Origin: Scatophagus argus
Taxonomy: Eukaryota; Chordata; Actinopteri; Scatophagidae
Direction: 5' to 3'
DNA: 64,000 nucleotides
Assembly (NCBI RefSeq): GCF_020382885.2
Contig: NC_058508.1
Location: 3,712,055 to 3,776,054 of the forward strand
The notes under the pieces are model-generated. The model was given only the letters and a program-made list of their open reading frames with translations. It made no database searches and was not told the origin of the DNA. Positions 31,915 through 45,000 of this stretch are shown in pieces (positions within the stretch are counted from its first letter, which is position 1; every line of letters starts with the position of its first letter). The translations under genes were made by a program, and so were the position numbers.

Positions 31915-32150
31915 TCAATGTATTAATATAGCACAAAATCACAACAAAAGCTATCTCATGGCACTTTTCAAACAGAGTGGGTTTAGAACATAGAACATAT
32001 TCCTAGTATATATAGAATATTGTCAATACAGAGAGACCCAACATTCCCACAGTGGTGAGGAAGAACTTGCTTTTAAAAGGCAGAGACCTTGGAACAGACC
32101 CTGGCTGTACAGCAATAATAGCAGAAATAATGGACCTGTAATAATAATAG
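31915..32150 (-). mobile_element. L2-like LINE 3' end (unit 1)
   Basis: The text (ATATAGCACAAAATCACAAC, CATGGCACTTTTC, then GAGGAAGAACTTGC) is the same family as 56027-56750 and 58503-58600. It is a 3'-terminal fragment preceded on the + strand by an AATTCAAT-type tail. Repeated at 34224-34460 in unit 2. Confidence 0.55.
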
Positions 32151-32904
32151 AAATGCTAATAATGCTAATAATAATGTTGTGTCTATGTGTATAAGCGTGT
32201 GTGCGTGTGTTGGCTAGGCTTCAATTTTATCAGGATCCTTGACTCCCAAACCTAGAGACAAAGGGTTTATCTTCTCAATTTAGATTATCGTGTACAATAG
32301 CCAAGAGCACAGAAATAAACATTTCCAGTTAACACTCCAAATTATGGCACCAATGCATTTCAGTGTCTAGACAACAGTTCAACAACAAGGGTATTACAAA
32401 ACTTGTCCTGTGTGTGTGTATATGTGTATGTGGTGTACTTTTGTTCTTTCCCAAATGTCATGCCAATCCAACAACAGTCCAGGTCATGATGACCTGTAGC
32501 TATTGTATTGTCATGTTCCCAGGTATTTCTTATCTGTTATATTTTTATCTTTCTATTGTTATTATAGTCTCAGCACAGGCTTGGCTCTCATTCTCCTACA
32601 ATAATAATACTGTTATCAGTGAGAGTGATGAGCTGTGCTCACAGTACATGACAGTCCCTGAGCCAAAGAGTTCCATCAGTGATTAACCCAGTAATGTTAG
32701 TATAAAGAACACTATCCCCCATTTGTGGAAAACTTTTTATGAACCCCTGTGAGTAAGACATACAGTAGTATCCATGCAACTTTCATAAACATAATCCCGT
32801 CCCCTGACCTCCCCTCCCAGCAGCATCCATCCCTCTTGGGTCTCCCCTGGACCAGTCAAACATCAGGTATCAACAGTATATTGTAGTGAGTGGTGTTCCT
32901 CTGT

Positions 32905-34087
32905 TCACAGTTGAAGAAGTTTATCCTTTGTCTGCGCAGCCACACATGACCATGCCTCCGGAGTGGAGGCTTTGGCATTATTAAGCCGTGCAGTAGACAA
33001 CTCAAGTAACACTATACCGTGAAAGTAAATCAGCCATTTCCTAGTACTAACATCATGAAGTGGTAGCCATCTTTGCACAAGGAGTTTTTGGCAGCCATGA
33101 GGCCACTCAGCAACAGTTTGCACTGTTAATCACTTTTATGCGGGTGAGAATCAATGTTAACAGGAAGTAAGATTGGATTGTGGTTTATGGCGATACCTAG
33201 GAATTCAGATAGGACTTTGGATACCCTTCCCCAGAAGTCCTGAACAGAGGGACACTCCCACATTATGTGTCTGTCTCCTATTGCATTAAATTGGCACATA
33301 GTACAATTTGGACTTGCTATCAGTTTCATGCGAAACCTGGTGACAGGTGTATAATGGAGTCTGTGACATATTTTAAAATGAATAAGTTGGTGATTCGGAT
33401 TCTTGGAGGCAAGAAAAATATTCTCCCATACATTGCTCCAGGAAATGTCATCGTCTTTCAGATCAAAGTCTCTCTGCCATGCTCTGAGCATCAATAGAGT
33501 CTCTCGTTGTCAGGATAGTTTGAAGTAGATTTTCCATACAAAGCCCCTGCAGGGAAGGGAATTCATCTAGTCTATCAGAGGGTGTATGGGAAGCTTGGCC
33601 CCCACTGGCACACCATGTGCTTTAAGTGCTGATCTTATTTGCAAATAATAAAAATGGGAAGAGTCCTGTAGGTCAAAGTGGTCCTTCGAAACCTGATAGC
33701 TAAGCATGCCCCCACCATCATACAGGTCCCCAATAACCCTAATACCTTTCAAAGACCATACATACAATATTTATCTTTTATGCCAGAAAATAAGATGTCC
33801 TTCAATCTCCTGGGGTAAACTAGGTTTTTCTCTAAAGATTTCCATGAGGCAGATGAGCGGCCGTCAAGCCAAGCATGATAGGATGTAGCTGGAAGGACTG
33901 ATGGTGCACTTTGAAATTTGGGAGGGCGAGTCTGCCCTGATCTTTGGGTTTCTGTAGCACAGAAAACTTACGTTTTGGGTGGCTGTTATTCCAAGCATAA
34001 CAACGTAACAGTTTATCAATTCTGACCCAGTAGGGACAGAGCGGGATCATCATACTCAAAAAGTTAATGCTAGGCAAAACATTCATT
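32905..34087 (-). mobile_element. L1/Tx1-like LINE, ORF2 C-terminal part, copy 1
   Basis: On the - strand the frames give the distal ORF2 region: a thumb-like segment (NVLPSINFLSMMIPL, HPKRKFSVLQKPKDQGRLALPNF) and the Cys-rich C-terminal part (NCTMCQFNAIGDRHIMWECPSVQDFW). Stops and frameshifts separate the pieces. It is a dead 5'-truncated element inside duplication unit 1. Confidence 0.8.
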
Positions 34088-34090
34088 TTG

Positions 34091-36118
34091 CACTCACAGC
34101 TGTAAAGCCAGCATGTTATTATTGAGAAATTTTGGCTGCACCTTCTCTGCCAATTTTGTGTGACTAGCTTGCTAACTTTAGCAATATATCCTTCATAATC
34201 ATACTAGATACAAATTAATTGAATTCAATGTATTAATATAGCACAAAATCACAACAAAAGCTATCTCATGGCACTTTTCAAACAGAGTGGGTTTAGAACA
34301 TAGAACATATTCCTAGTATATATAGAATATTGTCAATACAGAGAGACCCAACATTCCCACAGTGGTGAGGAAGAACTTGCTTTTAAAAGGCAGAGACCTT
34401 GGAACAGACCCTGGCTGTACAGCAATAATACCAGAAATAATGGACCTGTAATAATAATAGAAATGCTAATAATGCTAATAATAATGTTGTGTCTATGTGT
34501 ATAAGCGTGTGTGCGTGTGTTGGCTAGGCTTCAATTTTATCAGGATCCTTGACTCCCAAACCTAGAGACAAAGGGTTTATCTTCTCAATTTAGATTATCG
34601 TGTACAATAGCCAAGAGCACAGAAATAAACATTTCCAGTTAACACTCCAAATTATGGCACCAATGCATTTCAGTGTCTAGACAACAGTTCAACAACAAGG
34701 GTATTACAAAACTTGTCTATATATGTGTATGTGGTGTACTTTTGCTCTTTCCCAAATATCACACCAATCCAACAACAGTCCAGGTCATAATGACCTGTAG
34801 CTACTGTTTTGTCATGTTCCCAGGTATTTCTTATCTATTCTATTTTTTATCTTTCTATTGTTATTACAGTCTCAGAACAGGCTTGGCTCTCATTCTCCTG
34901 CAATAATAATACTGTTATCAGTGATAATACTGTTATCATATTATCCTTTATCTGCGCAGCCGCACATGACCATGCCTCCGGAGTGGAGGCTTTGGCATTA
35001 TTAAGCCATGCAATAGACAACTCAAGTAACACTATATCGTGAAAGTAAATCAGTCATTTCCTAGTACTAACATCATGAAGTGGTAGCCATCTTTGCACAA
35101 GGAGTTTTTGGCAGCCATGAGGCCACTCAGCAACAGTTTGCACTGTTAATCACTTTTATGCGGGTGAGAATCAATGTTAAGAGGAAGTAAGATTGGATTG
35201 TGGTTTATGGCGATACCTAGGAATTCAGATAGGACTTTGGATACCCTTCCCCAGAAGTCCTGAACAGAGGGACACTCCCACATTATGTGTCTGTCTCCTA
35301 TTGCATTAAATTGGCACATAGTACAATTTGGACTTGCTATCAGTTTCATGCGAAACCTGGTGACAGGTGTATAATGGAGTCTGTGACATATTTTAAAATG
35401 AATAAGTTGGTGATTCGGATTCTTGGAGGCAAGAAAAATATTCTCCCATACATTGCTCCAGGAAATGTCATCGTCTTTCAGATCAAAGTCTCTCTGCCAT
35501 GCTCTGAGCATCAATAGAGTCTCTCGTTGTCTGGATAGCTAGAGTAGATTTTCCATACAAAGCCCCTGCAGGGAAGGGAATTCCTCTAGTCTATCAGAGG
35601 GTGTATGGGAAGCTTGGCCCCCACTGGCACACCATGTGCTTTAAGTGGTGATCTTATTTGCAAATAATAAAAATGGGAAGAGTCCTGTAGGTCAAAGTGG
35701 TCCTTCGAAACCTGATAGCTAAGCATGCCCCCGCCATCATTACAGGTCCCCAATAACCCTAATACCTTTCAAAGACCATACATACAATATTTATCTTTTA
35801 TGCCAGAAAATAAGATGTCCTTCAATCTCCTGGGGTAAACTAGGGTTTTCTCTAAAGATTTCCATGAGGCAGATGAGCGGCCGTCAAGCCAAGCATGATA
35901 GGATGTAGCTGGAAGGACTGATGATACACTTTGAAATTTGGGAGGGCGAGTCTGCCCTGGTCTTTGGGTTTCTGTGGCACAGAAAACGTACGTTTTGGGT
36001 GGCTGTTATTCCAAGCATAACAACGTAACAGTTTATCAATTCTGACCCAGTAGTCTGGAGAGGGACAGAGCGGGATCATCATACTCAAAAAGTTAAAGCT
36101 AGGCAAAACATTCATTTT
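34091..36118. repeat. Tandem duplication, unit 2
   Basis: Direct repeat of 31781-34089, very similar, with a roughly 290-bp internal deletion near 34925-34945 and small indels. Beyond 36118 the LINE continues without a counterpart after unit 1, so unit 2 (or a longer ancestor) retains the original 5' continuity of the element. Confidence 0.9.
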
Positions 36119-36725
36119 AATTACAGATATACACGTCCGTAGTGAGGCAGGTAGCCTGGTCCAGTTTGCAAGGTCACGTTCAATTTCCTTAAAGACCTTT
36201 TCGTAGTTGCTCTTCACTATTTTCTGGCGCGAAGGGTGTATCTGTATGCCCAAATATGTGATTTGGGTTACTACATGAATCTGACTTGATATTTTGGCAT
36301 TCTTGGCAGCTTCATTCAGCAACATCAGAGCATTTACTCAAGGGTCCAGCTTATCTCGGTATGGTCCATTGTCTGTCTCTTTTGTATGGTCAATTTTTTC
36401 ATGGTGTGCGTTTCTCTCTCGCAGCACTGTATCTAACGTGAAGGAATGTAAACAAAAAGCTTTTGTCCGCAAAAATGGTGACCCACAATGCACTATATCA
36501 CATGCCCTTTCGAGCCATATTATGTCCATTAAACATCTGATGTTATCTGTAGCCAGATGACCCTTCATAAACCCAGCTTGGTCAGTGTGAATTAATTTAT
36601 CCACATAACGCTCCAGATGTAATGCTGGCAACTTGTAGTAGATTTTCAGATCTGAATTTATCAAGGATATGGGTGTGTAGTTAGAGCATTGTAATGGGTC
36701 CTTGTCCTTCTTTGGTAACAATGAG
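34930..36725 (-). mobile_element. L1/Tx1-like LINE, ORF2 part, copy 2 with reverse transcriptase N-part
   Basis: Same C-terminal part as copy 1, plus a longer thumb segment (35852-36325). At 36338-36721 there is the proximal reverse transcriptase block (DPLQCSNYTPISLINSDLKIYYK, HTDQAGFMKGHLATDNIR). The stretch that should carry the catalytic YADD between these blocks is missing (break around 36340-36540), so the element is internally deleted and non-functional. Confidence 0.8.
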
Positions 36726-36902
36726 ATTAAAGCTAGATAGATAGATTCAACTGTCCTTTAGCTCATAAAAACAACCACACTTCCACTCATCAACAGTAAA
36801 GTGTATTCAAATAGATGTAAAGTATTAAACGGAATTGAATAAATAATTCTTGATTAAATTAAAATTGCCCATTCCACAGTGCAGTCCAATTGTGGCAGAG
36901 GT

Positions 36903-37258
36903 GGTGTATGAGGGGCAGCACGGTGGTGCCTCATAGCAAGAGGGATCCAGGTTCCAATCCCGGTCTGGGCCCTTCTATGTGGAGTTTGCATGTTCTCCCT
37001 GTGCCTGCGTGGGTTTTCTCCGGGTACTCCGGCTTCCTCCCACAATACCGAAAACATGTACATTAGGTTGACTGGCTACTCTAAATTGCCCCTAGGTGTG
37101 AGTGTGAGAGTGTGTGGTTGTCTGTCTTTGAGTGTTGGCCCTGCGATTGACTGGCGATCAGTCCAGGGTGTACTCTGTGCCTCTCGCCCGTAGTCAGCTG
37201 GGATAGGCTCCAGCTCCCCCGCGACCCTGACGGATAAGAATGGATGGATGGATGAATG
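36903..37258 (+). mobile_element. Widespread teleost SINE-like repeat with ATGG tail
   Basis: It starts GGGGCAGCACGGTGGTG and carries the familiar GTGGAGTTTGCATGTTCTCC, CCGGCTTCCTCCCACA and CTGGCGATCAGTCCAGGG phrases. It ends in GGATGGATGGATG. This repeat is found throughout fish genomes (possibly the Mermaid/RTE-tail group). Parts recur inverted at about 45320-45470 and 58940-59090 inside the phospholipase copies. Confidence 0.7.
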
Positions 37259-37369
37259 GTGGTGTATGAGTTTGCGTGTGACTGATTCAGGATGCAGTGA
37301 CTGATACCTTGATCACTGTTATCTGCAGCCTTTATTATTACTTTATATGCTGGTGGCCACACCTCTGCT

Positions 37370-38091
37370 TGCTGTAGACTCTATATGACCCTGGAGAAGC
37401 CTTTGACCTTACTGTAAACCCTGTATGAACTTAAAGGAGCATTTCAATTATTTTTAAAAAATATTACAAGCTAAAAACAAGAAATAATGGAATTTGAAGT
37501 AGCAATAACTTAAGCAAAATTAGAAAGCAGGCATCAGGTGAGGAAATAATGGTGTATTTTATCTATAGAAAATTATTAAAAGAAAAACAGAAAATCCCCA
37601 GTATGACCGGAGAGTGAAGCCCCAGCTGGCACAGAGAGAGGGATGAAATATGACACATGGGAAGTTCTTTAGCTAACCCAAATTGAAAAAAAATTCTTTA
37701 TGGTGAATTGGATAAAGAATGATGTAATGTTTAAGGGGATGGACAATAGGGGTGGAGAAGTCCAGATCCCAAAGGTATAAAATAAGAGACCCCAACTGCT
37801 CTGGTCAAAGCTCTTCACTTGTACCCAGTGTGCAGATGAACTGTTCTCCTTTGCTGCCCAGAACTCTGTCTTCTGTTGACTTTTGAACTTCATAAAACAC
37901 GTTTTTTCCTGAACAATTGAACACAGCTAAAACTTAGAATTTTTGATCTGTGTGGCTTGGACCTTTGGCTCTAAGACACCATATCAGACATTGTGACGAG
38001 CCAGCCAGGAGGGAAGCGAATTCAGAGGAAGTCCACAGCCAGCGGTGCACACACCCTGCCACCAGACCTACGGCCACCAAAAATTTAAAGG
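37370..38091 (+). other. LTR-like or promoter-like block with leader and splice donor
   Basis: A TATAAAATAAG at about 37777 is followed by a stretch resembling an R/U5 region ending near 37994 (CAGACA), then a GC-richer leader with repeated GAGCCAGCCAGG-type text and a donor-like AAAG|GTAAGC at about 38091. It could be a solo LTR with the start of a retroviral leader, or the first exon and promoter of phospholipase copy A. I found no second LTR, no target duplication and no viral ORF. Confidence 0.3.
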
Positions 38092-38844
38092 TAAGCAGGG
38101 CTTATATTTTCTGCAAATTTGTGTGATGGTGTCTGAGTGACAGTTGTGGTCCGCCTAGGTAAAGGATAAACCTCTTCACCAGGAGCAGAGGCAGCCAATC
38201 ACAAGTTTTAGTCACTCAAGTTCTCTGATTGGTTGACCTTTGTGGCACATTTTTAACGTGCAAAACTTAAGCGAGCACGCAAGTGAAGTTGAACACGCAT
38301 GGCTGGGGCAGACTGATGGAAAGTTGCATTGTGAGCGTGCAGCAGTCTGCCTGAGTGCAGAATCCATTTTTGTCTATGAGCCATAAGTGTGGTGTGCACA
38401 ATTTGAATTTTTCCTCAAAATACAAGTTGTGTGCTTGCAAAATGTATTTCTGTGTGCTCAAAATTTCCCTTTGCACACTCAGAAATGCGGCACAACTATA
38501 ATTCCAAATATAAGAGAGAAGACAAGGGAGAGAGAGAGAGAAAGACGGAGGGAGTAACGCACACCTGCCTGAGTATAGGCCAAGTGAAAAAAGAAAAATG
38601 CACAGATATTACACACACACACAACACAAGCGCATACGCTTGGTTCAAGGGACGGAATAGGGAGGGATAGAAAGAGGTGGGGGTGAAAACTCACCTGCAC
38701 ACTGCCATAGAGTGGCAGAAAAAAAGGTACATACATACATTATTAGAAATGGCTGTGCAAAGGTCGTACACTCACACACATAGAGATAAGAGTGGCAGTG
38801 AAAAAGCACACAAGCATAACCACAACAGAGTTTAGGTATATTTA

Positions 38845-38960
38845 AGATAAGATTAAGATAAGATAAGATCAGATCAGATCAGATAAGATAAGAAATGATA
38901 AGATAAGATTTCCTTTATTGTCCCACAATGGGGAAATTCACATATATGAGGACTTGTATG
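38845..38960 (-). repeat. LINE 3'-tail repeat with AGATA microsatellite
   Basis: The (AGATA/AGATC)n tract leads into TTTCCTTTATTGTCCCACAATGGGGAAATTCA, a teleost retroposon 3' end read in reverse. The same piece lies at 50942-51010 before copy B, so it was already present when the gene unit duplicated. Confidence 0.6.
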
Positions 38961-39083
38961 ATTTTCTTCTGGTATATTCCCTGGCATCGCTCCCACATGC
39001 AAAGTGGAAATACATGTTTTTCAGGATGATTAATTCTCCTGTTGCTGGTGATTTCAGGAGCACCTGTCAAAGCAGTGGACAAC

Positions 39084-42000
39084 ATGGAGAGAGACCCAGC
39101 TGCTTCTGAGGTGAGAGATTCATGGTAAATTATTTAAACTGTACATTTGAAGCAGAATGTGTGTACATTGACATTTAAGTTCATGAAATATGTGAAAAAC
39201 AAAACAACCTTCCTGCAAATCATTCTCAGAACTGGAAATGTATGACGTTGCGGGAAATATGAAACCGGAGTCAAATTCCTTGCACATGTTTCTTTAGTGA
39301 ATGTTGTATGTACAATACTAATAATAGTATGACACATTTCACAAGTTTGAGCCAGATTCTACTCTGGGATGAATGCGGTGTGTTTTCTTTTTTTTTTTTT
39401 TTGTTTTAGTTTACACAAAAAATACAACAAAATAGTTTCTTTACTGGGTAATTTTTCTGTGTCATTACTTGTTTTTATGGTCCAAACTAGCGTTTTATCT
39501 TGACGATCCCATGGAAAGCTCTCTAAAAGTCTTATAAATAATATTTGTTTTTAATATTCGCTTTATCTCTTATTGACTCTGAATCTGTCGACTGTACTTG
39601 ACTCTCCAGAAAACCCGTCATTCTCAGACTTTGTGTGCTGGTGAGCAGGAATATGTTCACCAGAGGAAACAAGTAGTTCTGGAGTCACTCAACAGCCTGG
39701 GAATCAACTGCACTGCTGTAAGAAAGAAACCTCTACATATACTGTATCTTATGTGATGGCCTATCATCATATGACATCAATGTCTGTCACCTCCATGACT
39801 TCTTATTGTGAGGGTTTTACAATCACCAGAACAGAGCAGAAACCAGTACCTCTTCAAGTCGTTTAATTTGACTTTTTGACAGTAAATATCCAGATATTTT
39901 TCCCAGATGTTGGTGGAGATGTTTAGGTCACCAAAAACATGATGCCAAATACATGTTAATGTTGCTTTCTAAGTAATTACATGTAATATGTTAACCAAAT
40001 AAAATTATTTTTTAAACTATTTTAGGCATGTTTAGAGAGGAAGAAAAGATAAATTTAAAACAGAGACATTGACTTTTCTGGTGCACCTCAACCATATCAG
40101 TTTAATAATGCTGGAAATGACTGAACAGAAGAAAAAGAAAAAAGCAGAACAGCAACTTCAAACTGTCTATAAACTATCTATACAGAGGGACTACGTGACA
40201 GCTTCCCCAAAGTGAGGCCAAAACATCTTGATCATCCCCTGGTGGCAGGTTCCGGTAGTTATTTTATGTAGTTTTTCAACTACAAGGGAGGGGGTGTAAG
40301 GGAGGAAATACAATTACTCCCTGACACTCTGAGTTCAAATGACATCACCAGATCAAGATGACAGCACTCGTGTGTGAGATATTTTGGCTTCACTTTTGCA
40401 CAGTGGGAGGACGTAGACACGTCTTCCATCTTTATATGTCAATGCTTCAAATCACTGAGGATTGTGAGTGATTGCTACTACTACTACTGCTTTCACTATA
40501 ACAACTACTAGTACAAATTTACCACGTCTCCATTTTTCCATCCAGGACTCTGTTCCCCACATTGCTATGTTGGGATCAGGTGGGGGTCAGAGGGCAGCTG
40601 TGAGTCTGGTGGGTTCCCTCTATCAGATGGAAAAAGAAGGTCTGTTGGACTCTCTGCTGTACCTGGGAGGAGTTTCTGGGTCAACATGGTAATAGTTATT
40701 ACACACACATAAACAGGAGTGTATCATACAATGCAATGATGGCCAGACCAGGACACAGAGCAGAGCTGAGTGAGGTGGCTGTTGAATGACCTTAGGCCCA
40801 ACACTAAGGCCCCTTGACCTGAGGCTTTGGTTAAGTTGTGAAATGCTGCAGATACATCTGGAATTAAATTGCATGATATATGTATTGAATTCTGATGTTT
40901 TCTTGGCAAGCTTTCTGTTTCATTAAGTGTGTGAGGGTCAGAAGAGACTTGAGCAGAGAGTATGAAATTTCATACTCAGAACCAAACTAATGCAAACTGA
41001 TCAGTTGAAAAGCAGCTTGTATCAAACACTGAATGTAGTTTGGACACTAGGAGCGGCTGTACTTTCAATAATCTGGTAAATCCTGTTATCTCACAAGTTA
41101 ATTATTTCATTATCTTGGGTTAATCATTTTGAAAACAAATGTATTGTTCCTGTACAATAACAATATAATCATCGTCTCATATATTTTAATGATAATGAGA
41201 TCAAGCAAGACAACAAGAAGAGTCTGCAGCCATGTTAGGGGCTACCCTCTGTTGCACAAGTCTGTGTAATTCAGTCTCTAATTTAGGATTTTTCCCATCA
41301 GTGTCTGTAAAAATCCTGGATGAGCTCCAGATGTTTCCTGTCCATATTCTACTCCAACACTTGTAACCACAAGTTGAACCCTTTACAAAAGTTAATGTTG
41401 GAATGTCTAACCCACCAGTTAGTTGCTTCCAAAAAATAATGCTCAGCTCTATCCATGATGTTTCTCTTGACCTGTGTGTGACTGTTTTCTCCGATAGGTC
41501 CATGTCCTCCCTGTACAGCGACCCACAGTGGAGCACCAACATGGACAAAGCTGTGTCCAGGCTGTCAGGACCTGAGGTTGAGTGGGGAGAGGCTCTGGCC
41601 TGGTTGTGTGAGAGGGCCAAGGAGGAGCATTTCTCTCTCACAGATGTCTGGGGGGTCTTAGTCTCTGCTTATATCATGAAACAGGCAACAAAACTTTCAC
41701 ACCTATTTTGTCACATTTGAGTTACAACACATCCTATTATAAAGATACTATATGCAATCATTCAGAGGAACATCTTGTGTTCCATCAGATGGACTTACGA
41801 CGTCTTTCAGATGAGGCCAGCAGAAATGCCTCCAACCCTTACCCCATCTACTGCGCCATAGAGAAGCATGCCCCTACAGAAGGTACACACACATACATAT
41901 GTACGTCACATTATTGCAGGTGGTACAGTGGTGTAAGTGAGTTACTGACTTGGGTTAAGTGTAAACTAGACTCTCTGTCTTTTAGGGAAATGGTTTGAGC

Positions 42001-45000
42001 TCAGCCCTCATGAGGCTGGTTTCACAGAGTTGGGGGTCTTTGTTGAAACGTCTCTCCTGGGCAGCAAATTCCAGGGTGGAGAGCTGCTGGAGAAGAAGCC
42101 AGAGATGGACATGGTCAAACTGCGAGGTGTGTGCTCCCAAGCTCAGCAAGTTGTTTGATAGCAACAGTGGAGTGGTGACAGAAATGACTAAACCCCTGGA
42201 AACCAATTTGGATTAAGTAGCCACTAATGATTTGGTTATTAAATTACAAACATTAGTGTTCAGCAATAAAAATGTTACCAATAAGTAATCAAAACAATAA
42301 TAGAAGTTTAGATAAGAATTTATCTAGAGATTATGTCAATTGTGAAAGGGGTTTGAACTCACATTAGACACAAATTTGTAGATGTGAATAGGCAACAGCT
42401 TGCTAACACATTATCATCATCATTATAAAGTGATGTGTCAGTGTTGGGTTTTCATATTTCATTAATCATATACATTTATTTTTCTAAAAGTGGACAGTGG
42501 CCAAACATCTCCAACCAATTCATTGAGAAGAGTCAAGGAAATTACTGTAGGCTTTGTTGATCATACATTTTCAAACTGTGTGTGTGCGTGTTGAAACTGT
42601 CCAGGTGTTCTTGGCAGTGCATTGGCTGATATGCACGTGATTATGGACTACCTCCTTCACTGTCTTCTTGGTAAATACAGCTTGACGTTTTCATATACTA
42701 AACTTGTTTTGTAGAAGCTGCAAGGATAAATCTCTTGCTAAGGTGGAAAGCTAGTCATAAATTTATGCTAGGTCTTGTAGACGCTGTTGAAGAAGAGCTC
42801 CTCAGTGTATACAATATCCTACAAAAGCTAATAGCCCTGATCAGAAGCACTAGAAATGATCCTCCTCTTTATTGGAGCTGGACAAGCTGCAGAAAATACT
42901 GGAAGGAAAGTGATAATGAACCTGCTCAGATGAGTTACTACAAATCTAACCTCTAAATTAAATCCACTGTTTTGCAGTTGCAAGCAACCTGTGATGAAAA
43001 AATGACTTACTAAACATCTGATTCAAAATACCACAGTGTCCATGAGATTCTTATCTTTTGCAGGCAAGTTTCATATTGAGAGTGCACAGCAGCAGGCAAT
43101 GAGTTCAGAAGAAAGAAGTCGTCTTTCTCAGCACTGGAGTTGGGAGCTGCTGAAGGTAGGAGACACCTGGAGCCAAAATCTGGGGGACGGAGCTTTCAAA
43201 ACTCACAGTGTAGAGTAGATTAACAGCAGAATGCATGATGTTGCAGAGAAACAAACAAAACCTCTCTAATTTAAATGTGCTGTAATCACGTAATCATGTT
43301 TGTGCATTTCTTTTCAATGCCCCCCGCCCCAATCTTCAAGCTTTTTATGGAAATCTCTTTTCTGATTATGAAATGGGAATGGGGAACTACCGAAAACTTC
43401 CTCTACCAAGGTGAGAAGTCATCAGCAATAACTTGAACTTTTATTATATGTTTTTAGAGTTTGAATATTTTGAATAATGTGCTTTATCAGTTTCTTGTTG
43501 CGAATTAGACGATCCTGTCTGTGTGGTAAATATGGATCTACCTGAAGCTAACTTAGTTTAACAAGAGGAAACAGCTGGCCTGGCTCTGTCCAACAGTAAC
43601 AAAATCCACCTGCTGGTACCTCTAAAGCTCATTAATTAATATAGCTCCATAATATAATATGATCCACATAAAAAACAAAATGTTAAAATACCTTGTGTCT
43701 CTGCAGAGGGTTGTGTGCATTTCTTTATTAAAGTCAAAGTTTTTGGAATTGTGTTGCGATGAGGACAAGGTGAGACTCCAGGAAGTTACTGGATAAAACT
43801 TGAGATTTAGGTCTCATTCAGAAAAATCAGGTGCTGCGATGCTGCTGTTCACTTTGAGTGTGGGTACAGCAATTAGACTGCAGCAATAATGGGCTTTCTG
43901 GAAAAGAACAATGCGGGATGATTTTGCTCCATATTTACAAAGTGTTTGCACTTTGAGAGAAAAAATTCTGCAATCCAACAAACAGAAACACTGCAGCCCT
44001 ATAATGGACAATTAGTGGAAAAAGTAAGTAAAAAGTAAAGTAAGTTAAAAACAACTTTTGTTGAACTTTGCTCTGTTGTTCTGCTGCTGGGCAGATGCTG
44101 TGGTACCACATAGCCTCTCCTCCAAAGAGAGAATTCACCTGATAGATGCTGGGCTGCTGATGAATGTACCCTACCCTTCATTTCTGGGAGACAAGAGGGA
44201 CATCGACCTCATCATCGCACCAGAGTACAGTGCTGGAAACATGTTTGAGGTACTGTAAAGCGTGTTTCATTCTGACTGAACACTGGATGGAAACTAATGC
44301 CTGCAGAACAGCACTAATATCATATACGGGCTATTAACAGCAAGCCAGTAAATCAAGTACTAAGGTAATATTACTTACACAACAGACCAATTGTGTTACA
44401 GCTTGTGGTTTTCATTATCTAAGGTAATTTATTCAACAGGACTCAATGCAACTGAGTCTAAGGTTCACTGTGGCTGTTTTAATATGCAACACCCTGCTAA
44501 ATACCACCTTAATAACGTCTGTGCTCTGTTCTTCCACACACTGGCTGTGGCCATAGACTGTGCAGCTAAAGCAAACTTTCCATTAACCTCCAGCCACATT
44601 CTGTGTTGTGGAGGTTTAAACTCAATAAAAGATTGCCTGTCCCCTTCAGTTTCTGCAAACTTCATTTATTCTGAGGTACAAATGGAACCCTTCAATGTAA
44701 ATGAGTTATGTTTCTTATTTTGATTAGATTGTTTTTATTTCAGCTTTGTATACATGTAATTTAACTGACCAACATTTCACTTTGTCCTGTTCCTGCATTT
44801 ATTTCTCAGATAAATGAGGAGAATATGTACTTTTAATTAATCTATCCATTAATTACAAACTATCCAGCATGTATTAAAGCATGCTATTAAAGCATGCATG
44901 CCTACCTGCCTATGTCTAACTTGTGACAGACAGGATCATGCTTATGTTGCACGAAGATTGTGAAACCTGAAACAATGTTCGCTTACTGCTCCCTTCACAG

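Larger units (their letters stand above)
31781..34089. repeat. Tandem duplication, unit 1
   Basis: It begins at CACTCACAGCTGTAAAGCC and is repeated from 34091. It contains an L2-like LINE 3' end (about 31915-32150), about 300 bp absent from unit 2 (roughly 32622-32918), and an L1/Tx1-like LINE segment on the - strand. The junction shows short microhomology (TTTTG). Confidence 0.9.

Noticed and set aside
33126..33494. 122-aa - strand ORF present twice (also 35146-35514)
   Set aside because: It is LINE ORF2 C-terminal sequence duplicated with its surroundings, not a host gene.
38918..39109. Frame starting in the retroposon tail and running through exon 1 of copy A
   Set aside because: It uses repeat sequence and a different phase from the exon 1 to exon 2 join; the ATG at 39084 keeps the phospholipase frame.
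44391..44723. 110-aa intronic frame conserved in both phospholipase copies
   Set aside because: No recognisable domain, and the DNA itself is nearly identical between copies, so conservation of the frame is not evidence of coding. Kept only as part of the conserved-intron finding.
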